Shown here: one piece after another, positions 1-8,949 of the stretch
How the letters are laid out: every line of letters starts with the position of its first letter
How positions within the stretch are numbered: the first letter of the stretch is position 1
NCBI RefSeq assembly: GCF_000982955.1
Contig: NZ_KQ058852.1
Span: 1-64,000, forward strand
DNA length: 64,000 nucleotides
DNA from: Micromonospora sp. HK10
GTDB taxonomy: Bacteria; Actinomycetota; Actinomycetes; Mycobacteriales; Micromonosporaceae
Direction: 5' to 3'
Notes under the pieces: generated by a model
What the model was told of the DNA's origin: nothing
The model's input: the letters and a program-made list of their open reading frames with translations, nothing else
Databases searched by the model: none
Translations under genes and position numbers: made by a program

Positions 1-97
1 GCGGCGGCTGCGCGTACGGGTCGTACTGCGGGGAGGTCGGGTCCTGGTTGGGCTGCTGCTGGCCGTACGGGTCCTGACCGGGGTAACCGGGCTGCAT
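1..97 (-). CDS. Partial protein with Pro/Gln/Tyr-rich N-terminus
   Basis: Only the first 32 codons lie in the window; the gene runs off the left edge. The ATG at 97 is preceded by a GAGGAG ribosome-binding site nine bases upstream, which supports the start. The visible part opens MQPGYPGQDPYGQQQ and is almost entirely Pro, Gln, Tyr, Asp and Gly. This disordered leader style is common in front of membrane domains in actinobacterial proteins, but no domain is visible here, so the function is unknown. It is divergent from purN across 242 bases. Confidence 0.6.
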   Translation of the reverse strand, partial: MQPGYPGQDPYGQQQPNQDPTSPQYDPYAQPP

Positions 98-327
98 TGC
101 TGGTTGCTCCTCAAACTGGGGGTCGACGGTCCATGGTCGGTCGCTGCCGCTCATCATTCCGCCCAGCACCGGGACGCCGCGACACACGGGCCCGGGACCA
201 AGGTCACGATGTCGACGCCGGGCCGGGCGTACGCCGGCACCGGGCGTCGGCAGCGTATCGTGCCGCCGCCACCGGGGTGATCTCTCACGATGCCGCGCCC
301 GACCGCTGGACGGCCGGCCCGGCCCGA

Positions 328-333
328 TAGGGT
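328..333 (+). promoter_or_regulatory. -10 box of purN, leaderless type
   Basis: TAGGGT ends six bases before the purN GTG. No Shine-Dalgarno sequence fits in between, so the transcript probably starts at the start codon. Confidence 0.5.
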
Positions 334-339
334 TGCCCG

Positions 340-960
340 GTGACCGAGCCCGCGTCCGTCGCCCGCCTCGTCGTCCTCGTCTCCGGTTCCGGCAGCAACC
401 TCCAGGCCCTGCTGGACGCCGCCGCCGACCCCGGCTACGGGGCACGGGTCGTCGCCGTCGGCGCCGACCGGGACGGGATCGCCGGTCTGGACCGGGCCGC
501 GGCGGCCGGGGTGCCCTCCTTCGTCGAGCGGCTCAAGGACCATCCGTCCCGGGAGGACTGGGACAAGGCGTTGACCGCCCGGGTCGCCGAGCACGAGCCG
601 GACCTGGTGATCAGCGCGGGCTTCCTCAAGCTGGTCGGCCCGCACTTCCTGGGCGCGTTCGGCGACCGCTACCTCAACACGCACAACACCCTGCTGCCGG
701 CGTTCCCCGGCATCCACGGCCCCCGGGACGCGCTCGAGTACGGCGTGAAGGTCACCGGGGCCACCCTGTTCTTCGTCGACGCCGGGATGGACACCGGCCC
801 GATCGTCGCCCAGGTCGCCGTCCCGGTGCTGGACGACGACGACGAGGAGACGCTCACCGAGCGCATCAAGTCCGCCGAGCGGCGCCAGCTCGTCGAGCAG
901 GTCGGTCGGCTGGTCCGTGACGGTTGGACGATCACCGGCAGAAAGGTCACTGTTCCGTGA
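340..960 (+). CDS. purN: Phosphoribosylglycinamide formyltransferase (GART)
   Basis: Transfers a formyl group from 10-formyltetrahydrofolate to GAR in de novo purine synthesis; cytosolic. The 206-residue product has the usual family length. Visible motifs are the phosphate-binding GSGSN at residues 16-20, the catalytic Asn-x-His segment at about 113-115 (NTHNTLLPAFPG), and the DTGP segment with the catalytic Asp at about 151. The start is GTG at 340, chosen because the family N-terminus (LVVLVSGSGSN) follows directly and a -10 box sits just upstream. The stop overlaps the purH start (GTGA), so the two purine genes form a translationally coupled pair. Confidence 0.97.
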   Translation: MTEPASVARLVVLVSGSGSNLQALLDAAADPGYGARVVAVGADRDGIAGLDRAAAAGVPSFVERLKDHPSREDWDKALTARVAEHEPDLVISAGFLKLVGPHFLGAFGDRYLNTHNTLLPAFPGIHGPRDALEYGVKVTGATLFFVDAGMDTGPIVAQVAVPVLDDDDEETLTERIKSAERRQLVEQVGRLVRDGWTITGRKVTVP

Positions 961-2525
961 GCACGACTGAGGACGTCCGGCGCCCGATCCGGCGGGCACT
1001 GGTCAGCGTCTACGACAAGACCGGCCTGGTCGACCTGACCGGCGCCCTGCACCAGGCGGGGGTGGAGATCGTCTCCACCGGCAGCACCGCCGCGACGATC
1101 GCGGGCGCGGGCGTGCCGGTGACGCCGGTCGAGCAGGTGACCGGCTTCCCGGAGATCCTCGACGGCCGGGTGAAGACGCTGCACCCGAAGATCCACGGTG
1201 GTCTCCTCGCCGACCTGCGCAAGGACGCGCACGCCGCCCAGCTCGACGAGCACGGCATCGCCGGCATCGACCTGCTGGTGTCCAACCTCTACCCGTTCCA
1301 GGCGACGGTGGCCTCCGGCGCCAGCCGGGACGAGTGCGTCGAGCAGATCGACATCGGTGGGCCGGCGATGGTCCGGGCCGCGGCGAAGAACCACGCCTCG
1401 GTGGCCGTGGTGACCGACCCGGCGGCGTACCCGGCGCTGCTCGACGCCCTCGCCGAGGGCGGCTTCACGCTGGCCCAGCGGCGGGCGCTGGCGGCCCGCG
1501 CCTTCGCCGACATCGCCGAGTACGACGTGGCCGTGGCCGAGTGGTTCGCCCAGGACCCGGCGGACGCCGACTGGCCGCCGCGCTTCGCCGGGCTGGCCCT
1601 GCGCCGCCAGGCGGTGCTGCGCTACGGGGAGAACCCGCACCAGGCGGCGGCTCTGTACGCCGACCCGGCCGGTCCGGCCGGTCTCGCGCAGGCCGAGCAG
1701 CTGCACGGCAAGGAGATGTCCTACAACAACTACGTGGACGCCGACGCCGCCTGGCGGGCCGCGCACGACTTCCCGGAGCAGCCGGCGGTCGCCATCATCA
1801 AGCACGCCAACCCGTGCGGCATCGCGGTCGGCGCGGACGTGGCCGAGGCACACCGCAAGGCGCACGCCTGCGACCCGGTCTCCGCGTACGGCGGGGTGAT
1901 CGCGGTGAACCGGCCGGTCAGCGTGCAGCTGGCCCGCCAGGTCGCGGAGATCTTCACCGAGGTGCTGGTGGCGCCGGGCTTCGACGAGGGCGCGGTGGAG
2001 ATCCTCCAGGGGAAGAAGAACATCCGGCTGCTGCGGGCGCCCGCCTTCGCGCCGGCGGCGACCGAGTGGCGGCAGGTCAGCGGCGGGGTGCTGGTGCAGC
2101 GGCGGGACGCCGTCGACGCGGCGGGCGACGACCCGTCCACCTGGACGCTGGCCACCGGTACGGCCGCCGACGAGGCGACCCTGCGCGACCTCGCGTTCGC
2201 CTGGCGGGCGGTCCGCGCGGTGAAGAGCAACGCCATCCTGCTGGCCCGCGACGGCGCCACCGTCGGGGTCGGGATGGGCCAGGTCAACCGGGTGGACTCG
2301 GCGCGGCTCGCGGTGAGCCGGGCCGGCGCCGACCGGGCCCGCGGCTCGGTCTGCGCGTCGGACGCGTTCTTCCCGTTCGCCGACGGTCCGGCGATCCTCA
2401 TCGAGGCCGGCGTCCGGGCGATCGTGCAGCCCGGCGGCTCGATCCGGGACGAGGAGACGATCGCGGCGTGCAAGGAGGCCGGGGTCACGTTGTACCTCAC
2501 CGGCACCCGGCACTTCTTCCACTGA
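957..2525 (+). CDS. purH: Bifunctional AICAR transformylase/IMP cyclohydrolase
   Basis: Catalyses the last two steps of IMP synthesis. The 522-residue product matches the family length. The N-terminal MGS-like cyclohydrolase domain shows SVYDKTGL, STGSTAATI and GRVKTLHPKIHGG. The C-terminal AICAR transformylase domain shows the KHANPCG active-site segment, AYGGVIAVNRP, KSNAI and SDAFFPFADG. An upstream in-frame TTG at 924 exists, but GTG at 957 is preferred because it gives the family N-terminus, overlaps the purN stop by four bases, and has AAAGG about ten bases upstream. A strong hairpin follows. Confidence 0.97.
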   Translation: MSTTEDVRRPIRRALVSVYDKTGLVDLTGALHQAGVEIVSTGSTAATIAGAGVPVTPVEQVTGFPEILDGRVKTLHPKIHGGLLADLRKDAHAAQLDEHGIAGIDLLVSNLYPFQATVASGASRDECVEQIDIGGPAMVRAAAKNHASVAVVTDPAAYPALLDALAEGGFTLAQRRALAARAFADIAEYDVAVAEWFAQDPADADWPPRFAGLALRRQAVLRYGENPHQAAALYADPAGPAGLAQAEQLHGKEMSYNNYVDADAAWRAAHDFPEQPAVAIIKHANPCGIAVGADVAEAHRKAHACDPVSAYGGVIAVNRPVSVQLARQVAEIFTEVLVAPGFDEGAVEILQGKKNIRLLRAPAFAPAATEWRQVSGGVLVQRRDAVDAAGDDPSTWTLATGTAADEATLRDLAFAWRAVRAVKSNAILLARDGATVGVGMGQVNRVDSARLAVSRAGADRARGSVCASDAFFPFADGPAILIEAGVRAIVQPGGSIRDEETIAACKEAGVTLYLTGTRHFFH

Positions 2526-2570
2526 CGGCGCATCGGGCGCGGGCCGGCCGGTCCCGCGACTGACCGACGG

Positions 2571-2602
2571 CGGAGCGGCCCCTCCCGAGGCGGGCCGCTC
2601 CG
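2571..2602. terminator. Bidirectional hairpin terminator (purH / ABC ATPase)
   Basis: An 11-bp perfect stem (arms CGGAGCGGCCC and its complement) with a 10-base loop lies between the convergent purH stop at 2525 and the ABC ATPase stop at 2613. There is no T-run, as is usual in high-GC actinobacteria. Confidence 0.75.
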
Positions 2603-2612
2603 GCCGACGGAC

Positions 2613-3624
2613 TCAGGCGGCCGCGCGTACCTCGGCGAAGTGGCAGGCCGACGGGTGCGGGTCGGCCGCCCGCAGCACGGCGTGCGGTTCCTGGGTGGCG
2701 CAGACCTCCTGCGCCTTCCAGCAGCGGGTCCGGAACCGGCAGCCCGACGGCGGGTCGGCCGGGCTCGGCACGTCGCCGGTGAGCCGGATGATGCTGCGGT
2801 CCGTCCGGGCGTCCGGGTCGGGCACCGGCACCGCCGAGAGCAGCGCCTGGGTGTACGGGTGGGTGGCCCGCTCGTAGATCTCCTCCTCGGTGCCGATCTC
2901 CACGATCTTGCCGAGGTACATCACGGCGACCCGGTCGGAGATGTGCCGGACCACCGACAGGTCGTGGGCGATGAAGATGTACGACAGCCCGAGCTCGTCC
3001 TGAAGCTGCTCGAGCAGGTTGATCACCTGGGCCTGGATGGAGACGTCCAGGGCGGACACCGGCTCGTCACAGACGATGATCTCCGGTCGCAGGGCCAGCG
3101 CCCGGGCGATGCCGATGCGCTGCCGCTGGCCGCCGGAGAACTGGTGCGGGTAGCGGTTGATGTGCTCCGGGTTCAGCCCGACCACGTCCAGCAGTTCCTG
3201 CACCCGCCCCCGCTTGCTGCCCTTCGGGGCCGCCTCCGGGTGGATGTCGAACGGCTCGCCGATGATGTCGCCGACCGTCATCCGCGGGTTGAGCGAGGTG
3301 TACGGGTCCTGCATCACCATCTGCATGTTCCGGCGCAGCCGGCGCAGCTCGGAGCCGGAGGCCTTGAACAGGTCCCGCCCCTCCAGGGTGGCCCGGCCGG
3401 CGGTCGGCGACTCCAGCCGCATGAGCAGCCGGGCCAGGGTCGACTTGCCGCAACCGGACTCGCCGACCACGCCGAGGGTCTCGCCGCGGCGCAGTTCGAA
3501 GCTGACCCCGTCGACGGCCTTCACCGCGCCGATCTGCTTCTTGAACAGCACCCCCTGGCTGATCGGGAAGTGCTTGACCACGTTGTCGACGGAGAGGAGC
3601 GTCTCGCCGCGGACCTTGGTGGGG

Positions 3625-3641
<17 letters not shown>
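2613..3641 (-). CDS. Oligopeptide ABC importer, OppF/DppF-type ATPase
   Basis: One of two ATPases energising the peptide importer encoded leftwards between 8.5 and 2.6 kb. The 342-residue product has Walker A GESGCGKST (about residues 60-68), signature FSGGQRQRIGIARAL, Walker B IIVCDEPVSALD, the H-loop IFIAHDL and the C-terminal oligopeptide domain with Cys residues (SGCRFRTRCWKAQEVC). The ATG at 3641 has AGGAGG six bases upstream. The first 17 bases overlap the end of the preceding ATPase gene, which implies coupled synthesis. It is the last gene of the operon and ends at a shared hairpin. Confidence 0.93.
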
Positions 3642-4658
<1,017 letters not shown>

Positions 4659-4662
<4 letters not shown>

Positions 4663-4778
4663 TGCGCCTGCCTTTCGCTCGCGGCTGCGGGGCTCGCTGC
4701 GCTCACTCCTCGCGCTCGCACTGCCTGCCTTTCGCTCGCGGCTGCGGGGCTCGCTGCGCTCACTCCTCGCGCTCGCAT
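4659..4778 (-). CDS. Repeat-encoded 39-residue mini-ORF coupled to OppD gene
   Basis: This short frame fills the gap between the permease stop at 4787 and the OppD-type start at 4662. It begins ATG eight bases after the permease stop, with GAGGG upstream, and consists of two in-frame copies of a 19-residue unit (MRARGVSAASPAAASERQA, then the same unit starting VRARG) plus a final Gln. Its TGA overlaps the GTG of the next gene. It may be a translated coupling linker or only the in-frame reading of a DNA repeat; no protein function is visible. Confidence 0.35.
4666..4777. repeat. Tandem repeat, two 55-bp copies at 57-bp period
   Basis: Bases 4666-4720 and 4723-4777 are identical and are separated by two bases. 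The period of 57 is a multiple of three. The core TGAGCGCAGCGA (minus strand) also occurs in the element at 5740-5823, and a variant occurs at 49470-49553. Confidence 0.9.
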
Positions 4779-4786
4779 GAGGGCCC

Positions 4787-5743
4787 TCACCGCAGCTTCG
4801 GGTCGAAGGCGTCGCGGATCGCGTCGCCCAGCATGATGAAGGCGAGCACGGTCAGCGCGAGGAAGGCCGAGGGGACGATCAGCGGGGTCGCCGACTCCCG
4901 CATGTGGATGCGGCCGGTGTCGATGTCCTGACCCCAGGAGATGGTCGGGGCCTTCAGGCCGATACCGAGGAAGCTCAGGGTCGCCTCGGCCGCGATGAAC
5001 GAGCCGAGCGCGATGGTGAGCACCACGATCGCCGGGGCGAGCGCGTTCGGCAGGATGTGCCGCCACATGATCCGGCCGTTGCCGGCGCCGAGCATCCGCG
5101 CCGCGGCCACGTAGTCCTGCTCCTTGGCGGTGATCACCGAGGAGCGGACCACCCGGGCCGCCGTGGTCCAGCCGAGCACCGCCAGTACGAAGATCACCGC
5201 GAACAGCCGGACGTTGTCGCTGCTGGTGCTGACCCGCTTGAGCAGCACGATCGCGGCGAGCAGCAGCGGGATGCCGAGCACGATGTCGATCACGCGGGAG
5301 AGCACCGCGTCCACCCAGCCGCCGAAGTAGCCGGCGAGCATGCCGACCAGCAGCGCGATCACGCCGGTGGCCAGCGCGGCGAGGGCGCCGACCAGCAGCG
5401 AGGCACGGGTGCCGTAGACCGCTCGGGCGTAGACGTCGCAGCCCTGGAAGTCGTACCCGAGGATGGCCGCGCCGGACGGCCCGGCGTGCTGCCGGGAGAG
5501 CAGGCAGTCCCGCGGGTCGTTGCCGGTGAACAGCGACGGCACGGCGGCCATCGCGGTGAAGAGCACGACCAGGCCCAGGCTGATCCAGAAGATCGGGTTG
5601 CGGCGCAGGTCCCGCCAGGCGTCGCCGGCCAGGCTGCGCGGCTTCTGCGGGGCGCCGACCTGGTTGGGCGTGCCGGGCTCGCCGGAGACGCCGCGCCGCG
5701 CGGCCTGGTTCTCGGTGGCGGCCACGGTCTCGAAATCGCTCAT
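4787..5743 (-). CDS. Oligopeptide ABC importer permease, OppC/DppC type
   Basis: Inner-membrane permease of 318 residues. A hydrophilic N-terminal tail of about 45 residues leads into a first membrane helix (IFWISLGLVVLFTAMAAVP), an extracytoplasmic segment containing two Cys residues, and the BPD core with the ATPase-contacting loop EQDYVAAARMLGAGNGRIMWRH. It ends GDAIRDAFDPKLR, the typical OppC end. The ATG at 5743 has GAGGT six bases upstream and overlaps the stop of a repeat-encoded mini-ORF (ATGA). It is co-transcribed with the other permease and the two ATPases. Confidence 0.93.
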   Translation of the reverse strand: MSDFETVAATENQAARRGVSGEPGTPNQVGAPQKPRSLAGDAWRDLRRNPIFWISLGLVVLFTAMAAVPSLFTGNDPRDCLLSRQHAGPSGAAILGYDFQGCDVYARAVYGTRASLLVGALAALATGVIALLVGMLAGYFGGWVDAVLSRVIDIVLGIPLLLAAIVLLKRVSTSSDNVRLFAVIFVLAVLGWTTAARVVRSSVITAKEQDYVAAARMLGAGNGRIMWRHILPNALAPAIVVLTIALGSFIAAEATLSFLGIGLKAPTISWGQDIDTGRIHMRESATPLIVPSAFLALTVLAFIMLGDAIRDAFDPKLR

Positions 5744-5823
5744 GCCCGCACCTCGTTCCGCTCGGCGCGGTCACGAGCGGTCGGGCACACCGCGTGGTTG
5801 CTTCGTTCGCTGCGCTCACTCAT
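5740..5823 (-). CDS. Repeat-element mini-ORF (27 aa) linking OppB and OppC genes
   Basis: The ATG at 5823 overlaps the last eight bases of the OppB-type gene, and the TGA overlaps the ATG of the OppC-type gene (ATGA). The 84-base frame begins MSERSERSNH. A second 84-base frame with the same opening (MSER), the same 3' end and the same ATGA junction precedes tldD at 49470-49553. No domain is visible. It could be a translated coupling peptide or the by-product of an inserted repeat. Confidence 0.35.
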   Translation of the reverse strand: MSERSERSNHAVCPTARDRAERNEVRA

Positions 5824-6754
5824 AGCGGATCCTCGGATCGAGTACGGCGTACAGGACGTCCACCACCAGGTTGGAGATCAGGTAGACCACGACGAGCACG
5901 CTGACGATGCCGACCACCAGCGGGCCGTCTTCGGTGCGGATGCCGCGGAACAGGTTGAAGCCGACGCCGGGGATGTTGAACACGCCCTCGGTGATGATCG
6001 CGCCGCTCATCAGGTTGCCCAGCTCGACGCCGAGGAAGGTGATCACCGGGATGAGCGAGTTGCGCAGTACGTGGACGCTGACGATCCGCCGCTTGACCAG
6101 GCCCTTCGACCGGGCGGTCCGGACGTAGTCGGCGCGCAGGTTCTCCGCCACCGAGGTGCGGGTCAGCCGCAGGGCGGTGGCCAGCGACAGCGAGCCGAGC
6201 ACGATGCCGGGCAGCAGCAGCGCGTAGAGGCTCGGTTGGGCCCCGGCGGTGGGCGGGAAGAGCTGCCACTTGACGCCGAGGAAGTACTGCGCGAGCGGGG
6301 CCAGGACGATGGTCGGGATGCCCAGCACCAGCAGGGTGAGCACCAGCGTCGAGTTGTCGAAGATGCTCGCCCGGCGGATACCGGCGATCACGCCGGCCGT
6401 GACGCCGAAGAGGATGGCCACGGCGAGCGCGATGAGCGCCAGCCGGACGGTGACCGGCCAGGCCTGCTGGAGGATGTCGCCGATCTGCCGGCCGGTGAGC
6501 GACTGGCCCAGGTCGCCCTGGAGCAGGTTCTTGACGTAGTCGAGGTAGCGGTAGAAGAAGCCGCCGACGCCGGTGGCGTCCAGGTGGTACTTCTCCGTCA
6601 GGTATGCCCGCTGGGCCGCGGTCACCGGCCGCTCCCCGGCGAGGGCCTGGATCGGGTCGCCCTGCCCGGCGAACATCAGCGCGTAGACGATCAGCGTGGT
6701 CCCGAAGAACGCGAGGACCATCTGCAGGAGGCGCCGCAGGATGAAGCGGAACAT
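5816..6754 (-). CDS. Oligopeptide ABC importer permease, OppB/DppB type
   Basis: Permease of 312 residues from ATG 6754. This start was chosen because the canonical first helix follows at once (MFRFILRRLLQMVLAFFG), with GGAGAG ten bases upstream; a GTG at 6826 would add 24 residues. The extracytoplasmic region contains the family segment AYLTEKYHLD, and the BPD loop reads NLRADYVRTARSKGLVKRRI. The end is VLYAVLDPRIRYE. The stop lies inside the start of the following mini-ORF. The gene is separated from the binding-protein gene by a strong hairpin. Confidence 0.92.
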   Translation of the reverse strand: MFRFILRRLLQMVLAFFGTTLIVYALMFAGQGDPIQALAGERPVTAAQRAYLTEKYHLDATGVGGFFYRYLDYVKNLLQGDLGQSLTGRQIGDILQQAWPVTVRLALIALAVAILFGVTAGVIAGIRRASIFDNSTLVLTLLVLGIPTIVLAPLAQYFLGVKWQLFPPTAGAQPSLYALLLPGIVLGSLSLATALRLTRTSVAENLRADYVRTARSKGLVKRRIVSVHVLRNSLIPVITFLGVELGNLMSGAIITEGVFNIPGVGFNLFRGIRTEDGPLVVGIVSVLVVVYLISNLVVDVLYAVLDPRIRYE

Positions 6755-6891
6755 GCTTGCCAGTCTCTCCGGAATAGCGCGAAAGGGGCGCTGGATGACA
6801 TCTCTGGTGTACCGGAAATTAGCCACCGCCGCCCTCGGGCCGGCGCGGGGGCGGGGCCCGCGGACCGCCGGCGGGTCGCGCCGCCACGCGC

Positions 6892-6921
6892 CGGGCCACC
6901 CGGGTCGCCCCGGGTGGCCCG
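6892..6921 (-). terminator. Intra-operon hairpin after the binding-protein gene
   Basis: A perfect 13-bp stem (arms CGGGCCACCCGGG and its complement) with a TCGC loop sits 14 bases after the SBP stop and before the permease genes. In such operons this arrangement typically stabilises the SBP mRNA or partially terminates, giving more binding protein than permease. Confidence 0.75.
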
Positions 6922-6934
6922 TGCCGTGGTCAGC

Positions 6935-8539
6935 TCAGCTGGCCGCCTCGATCTTGACGAGGTTGACCCGCTGGAACAGGTCCATCTGGACGTTCTTGAC
7001 CTTGCTGGAGTGCCCGAACACGTTCTCGCCGAAGCGCAGCGGGATCACCGGCATGTCCTTGGCCAGGATGTCCTCGGCCTGCTGGTACTTCTTGATCGCC
7101 TCTTCCTGGGTGGGCGCGGCCGAGCCCTCCTTGACCAGGCGGTCGAACTCCGGGTTGCTGTAGCCGTAGTAGTTCGACGAACCGTTGGTGCTGTACAGCG
7201 GGCCGAGGTAGTCCTCCATGGACGGGTAGTCCATGACCCAGCCCATCCGGAACAGACCCACCGGCTGCTTCTTCTCGACCTTGGTCAGCAGGTCGGCGAA
7301 CTTCGGCTCGGCGGAGCCGACGCAGTCGACGCCCAGGTTGGCCTTGAGCTGGTTGCAGGTCGCGTCGACCCAGTCCTTGTGACCGCCGTCCCCGTTGTAG
7401 GAGATGGTGATCTTCGACGGGCCGCCGGCGGCCTGGTAGAGCTTCTTGGCCTCGGTCGGGTTGAACTGGCCCGCGGCGCCCGTGGTGTTGTCCCGGTAGC
7501 CCGGCAGCACCGGCGAGACGAACGAGCGGGCGGGCTGCTGGGACTCCTTGAAGATCGACTTGGTGATCTCGTCCCGGTCGATCGCCATCGAGATCGCCTT
7601 GCGCACGTCCGGCTTGCTGTACTCCTTCTCGAACGTCGGGAAGGCCAGGAACTGGAACGACGACATCGGGCTGGTCTGGTAGTTCTCGCCCAGGTCGCTC
7701 TGCGCGGTGCTCAGGTTCTCCGTCGGGATGGTCGGCAGCACGTCGAGGTTGTCCGACTGCAGGTCCGAGTACGCGGCCGTGAGCTGCTGGTAGACCCGGA
7801 ACTCGACGTCCTTGACCTTGGGCTTCTCGCCCGGGTAGGCGTCGTAGCGCTCGACCTCGAGCTTGCTGTCGTGCTGCCAGGTGCCCTTCATCTTGAACGG
7901 GCCCTGGCCGATCGGCGCCTGCTCGTACGAGTCGTTGAGCACGCCCGGCGCGGAGAACGCGGCCTTCGGCAGCGGGTAGAACGCGGTGTAGCCGAGCATC
8001 GACTTGAAGTCGATGTACGGCTCGGAGAGCGTCACCCGGAAGGTGAGGTCGTCCACCTTCTCCAGGCCGGACATCGTGGTGGCCTTCGGCTTCTCACCCT
8101 GCAGGTCCTGGTAGCCCGCGATCTTCTCGAAGAAGTAGCTCGCGCCCTGGCCGTTGGGCGCGTACGCGCCGTAGTTCCAGGCGTTGATGTAGTCGTCGGA
8201 CGTGACCTTCTGGCCGTCGTGGAAGGTGAAGCCGTCCTTGAGCTTGATCGTCCAGACCTTGTTGTCCGACGACGTCACCGACTCGGCGGCCACCTCGTAA
8301 GGCTTGTTCTGCGCGTCGTAGTCGACGAGCGGGCTGAACAGGCCGGCGAGCACCTGTGAGCCGGACGTTTCGGTGGTGTTGGTGGGAACCAGGTGCTGCG
8401 GCTCCGCGATCTGGATGCTGACGCCCGCACCCTGGCCGCTGCCGCTGGAGTCACCGTTCCCGCCGCTGCCGCAGGCCGCCAGGCCCAGCGTCACCACGAG
8501 CGGGAGGGCGGCCCAGGCGGCGAGTCTACGAACACGCAT
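6935..8539 (-). CDS. Oligopeptide ABC importer, extracellular binding lipoprotein
   Basis: Solute-binding protein of family 5 (OppA/DppA), 534 residues. The N-terminus is a lipoprotein signal: basic MRVRR, a hydrophobic core and the lipobox LAAC at residues 20-23, then a Gly/Ser linker. The family core motifs are visible: NKVWTIKLKDGFTFHDGQKVTSDDYINAW, PIGQGPFKM and PDVRKAISMAIDRDEI (positions roughly 110, 235 and 310). The ATG at 8539 has GAGGAG five bases upstream. It is first in the leftward operon. Ligand specificity cannot be read from the sequence; peptides are the family expectation. Confidence 0.93.
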   Translation of the reverse strand: MRVRRLAAWAALPLVVTLGLAACGSGGNGDSSGSGQGAGVSIQIAEPQHLVPTNTTETSGSQVLAGLFSPLVDYDAQNKPYEVAAESVTSSDNKVWTIKLKDGFTFHDGQKVTSDDYINAWNYGAYAPNGQGASYFFEKIAGYQDLQGEKPKATTMSGLEKVDDLTFRVTLSEPYIDFKSMLGYTAFYPLPKAAFSAPGVLNDSYEQAPIGQGPFKMKGTWQHDSKLEVERYDAYPGEKPKVKDVEFRVYQQLTAAYSDLQSDNLDVLPTIPTENLSTAQSDLGENYQTSPMSSFQFLAFPTFEKEYSKPDVRKAISMAIDRDEITKSIFKESQQPARSFVSPVLPGYRDNTTGAAGQFNPTEAKKLYQAAGGPSKITISYNGDGGHKDWVDATCNQLKANLGVDCVGSAEPKFADLLTKVEKKQPVGLFRMGWVMDYPSMEDYLGPLYSTNGSSNYYGYSNPEFDRLVKEGSAAPTQEEAIKKYQQAEDILAKDMPVIPLRFGENVFGHSSKVKNVQMDLFQRVNLVKIEAAS

Positions 8540-8949
8540 GAACTCTCCTCATCTCCTCACGCTGCGCAGTCAGGCCCGACGCTGGGTAACGCTGCGCAAC
8601 GATCGGTAACGGTAGGTCGCGTGCCGACGATCGACAACGGAAGGGTTGCGAACCGGTAACGGAAGGTGCCGACCCGGCTTGTCGCCGCCGGACCGGCGTG
8701 GTACGGCAAAGCTCCTAAAAGCCTCCGGCCAGGGCTTCCGTGCCGGGCGGGTGCGCGGTACGTCGTGGTCACGATGCGGCCGGGTCGATCCGGCGGGGCT
8801 GTCCGGCTCGTCCGGTCCGATCCCCTGGCGTCCGGCTCGGTTGTGGGGTGCGGCACATTTGGTGACTCTCGGTGACAATCGCCACCTGACGGATCGTCAC
8901 CGTTCGCCGTCAACGACCCGCCCGCCCCGCGCCGTGAGACGATCCATGC
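8540..8949. other. Divergent intergenic region with short direct repeats
   Basis: These 410 bases lie between the leftward importer and folD. Within them are three related 16-base blocks (ATCGGTAACGGTAGGT at 8602, ATCGACAACGGAAGGG at 8630, ACCGGTAACGGAAGGT at 8652). They lie 63-125 bases upstream of the importer's first gene and look like operator half-sites, although no bound factor can be named. I see no gene in the remainder. Confidence 0.45.

Noticed and set aside
669..2522. Long open frame antisense to purH
   Set aside because: It follows from the high GC content; its product is Arg/Gly/Val/Asp-rich with no domain, and purH on the other strand is certain.
4904..8359. 1151-codon open frame on the plus strand across the first importer
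   Set aside because: It runs antisense to three well-supported transporter genes, and its translation is low-complexity His/Asp/Gln/Arg-rich shadow sequence.
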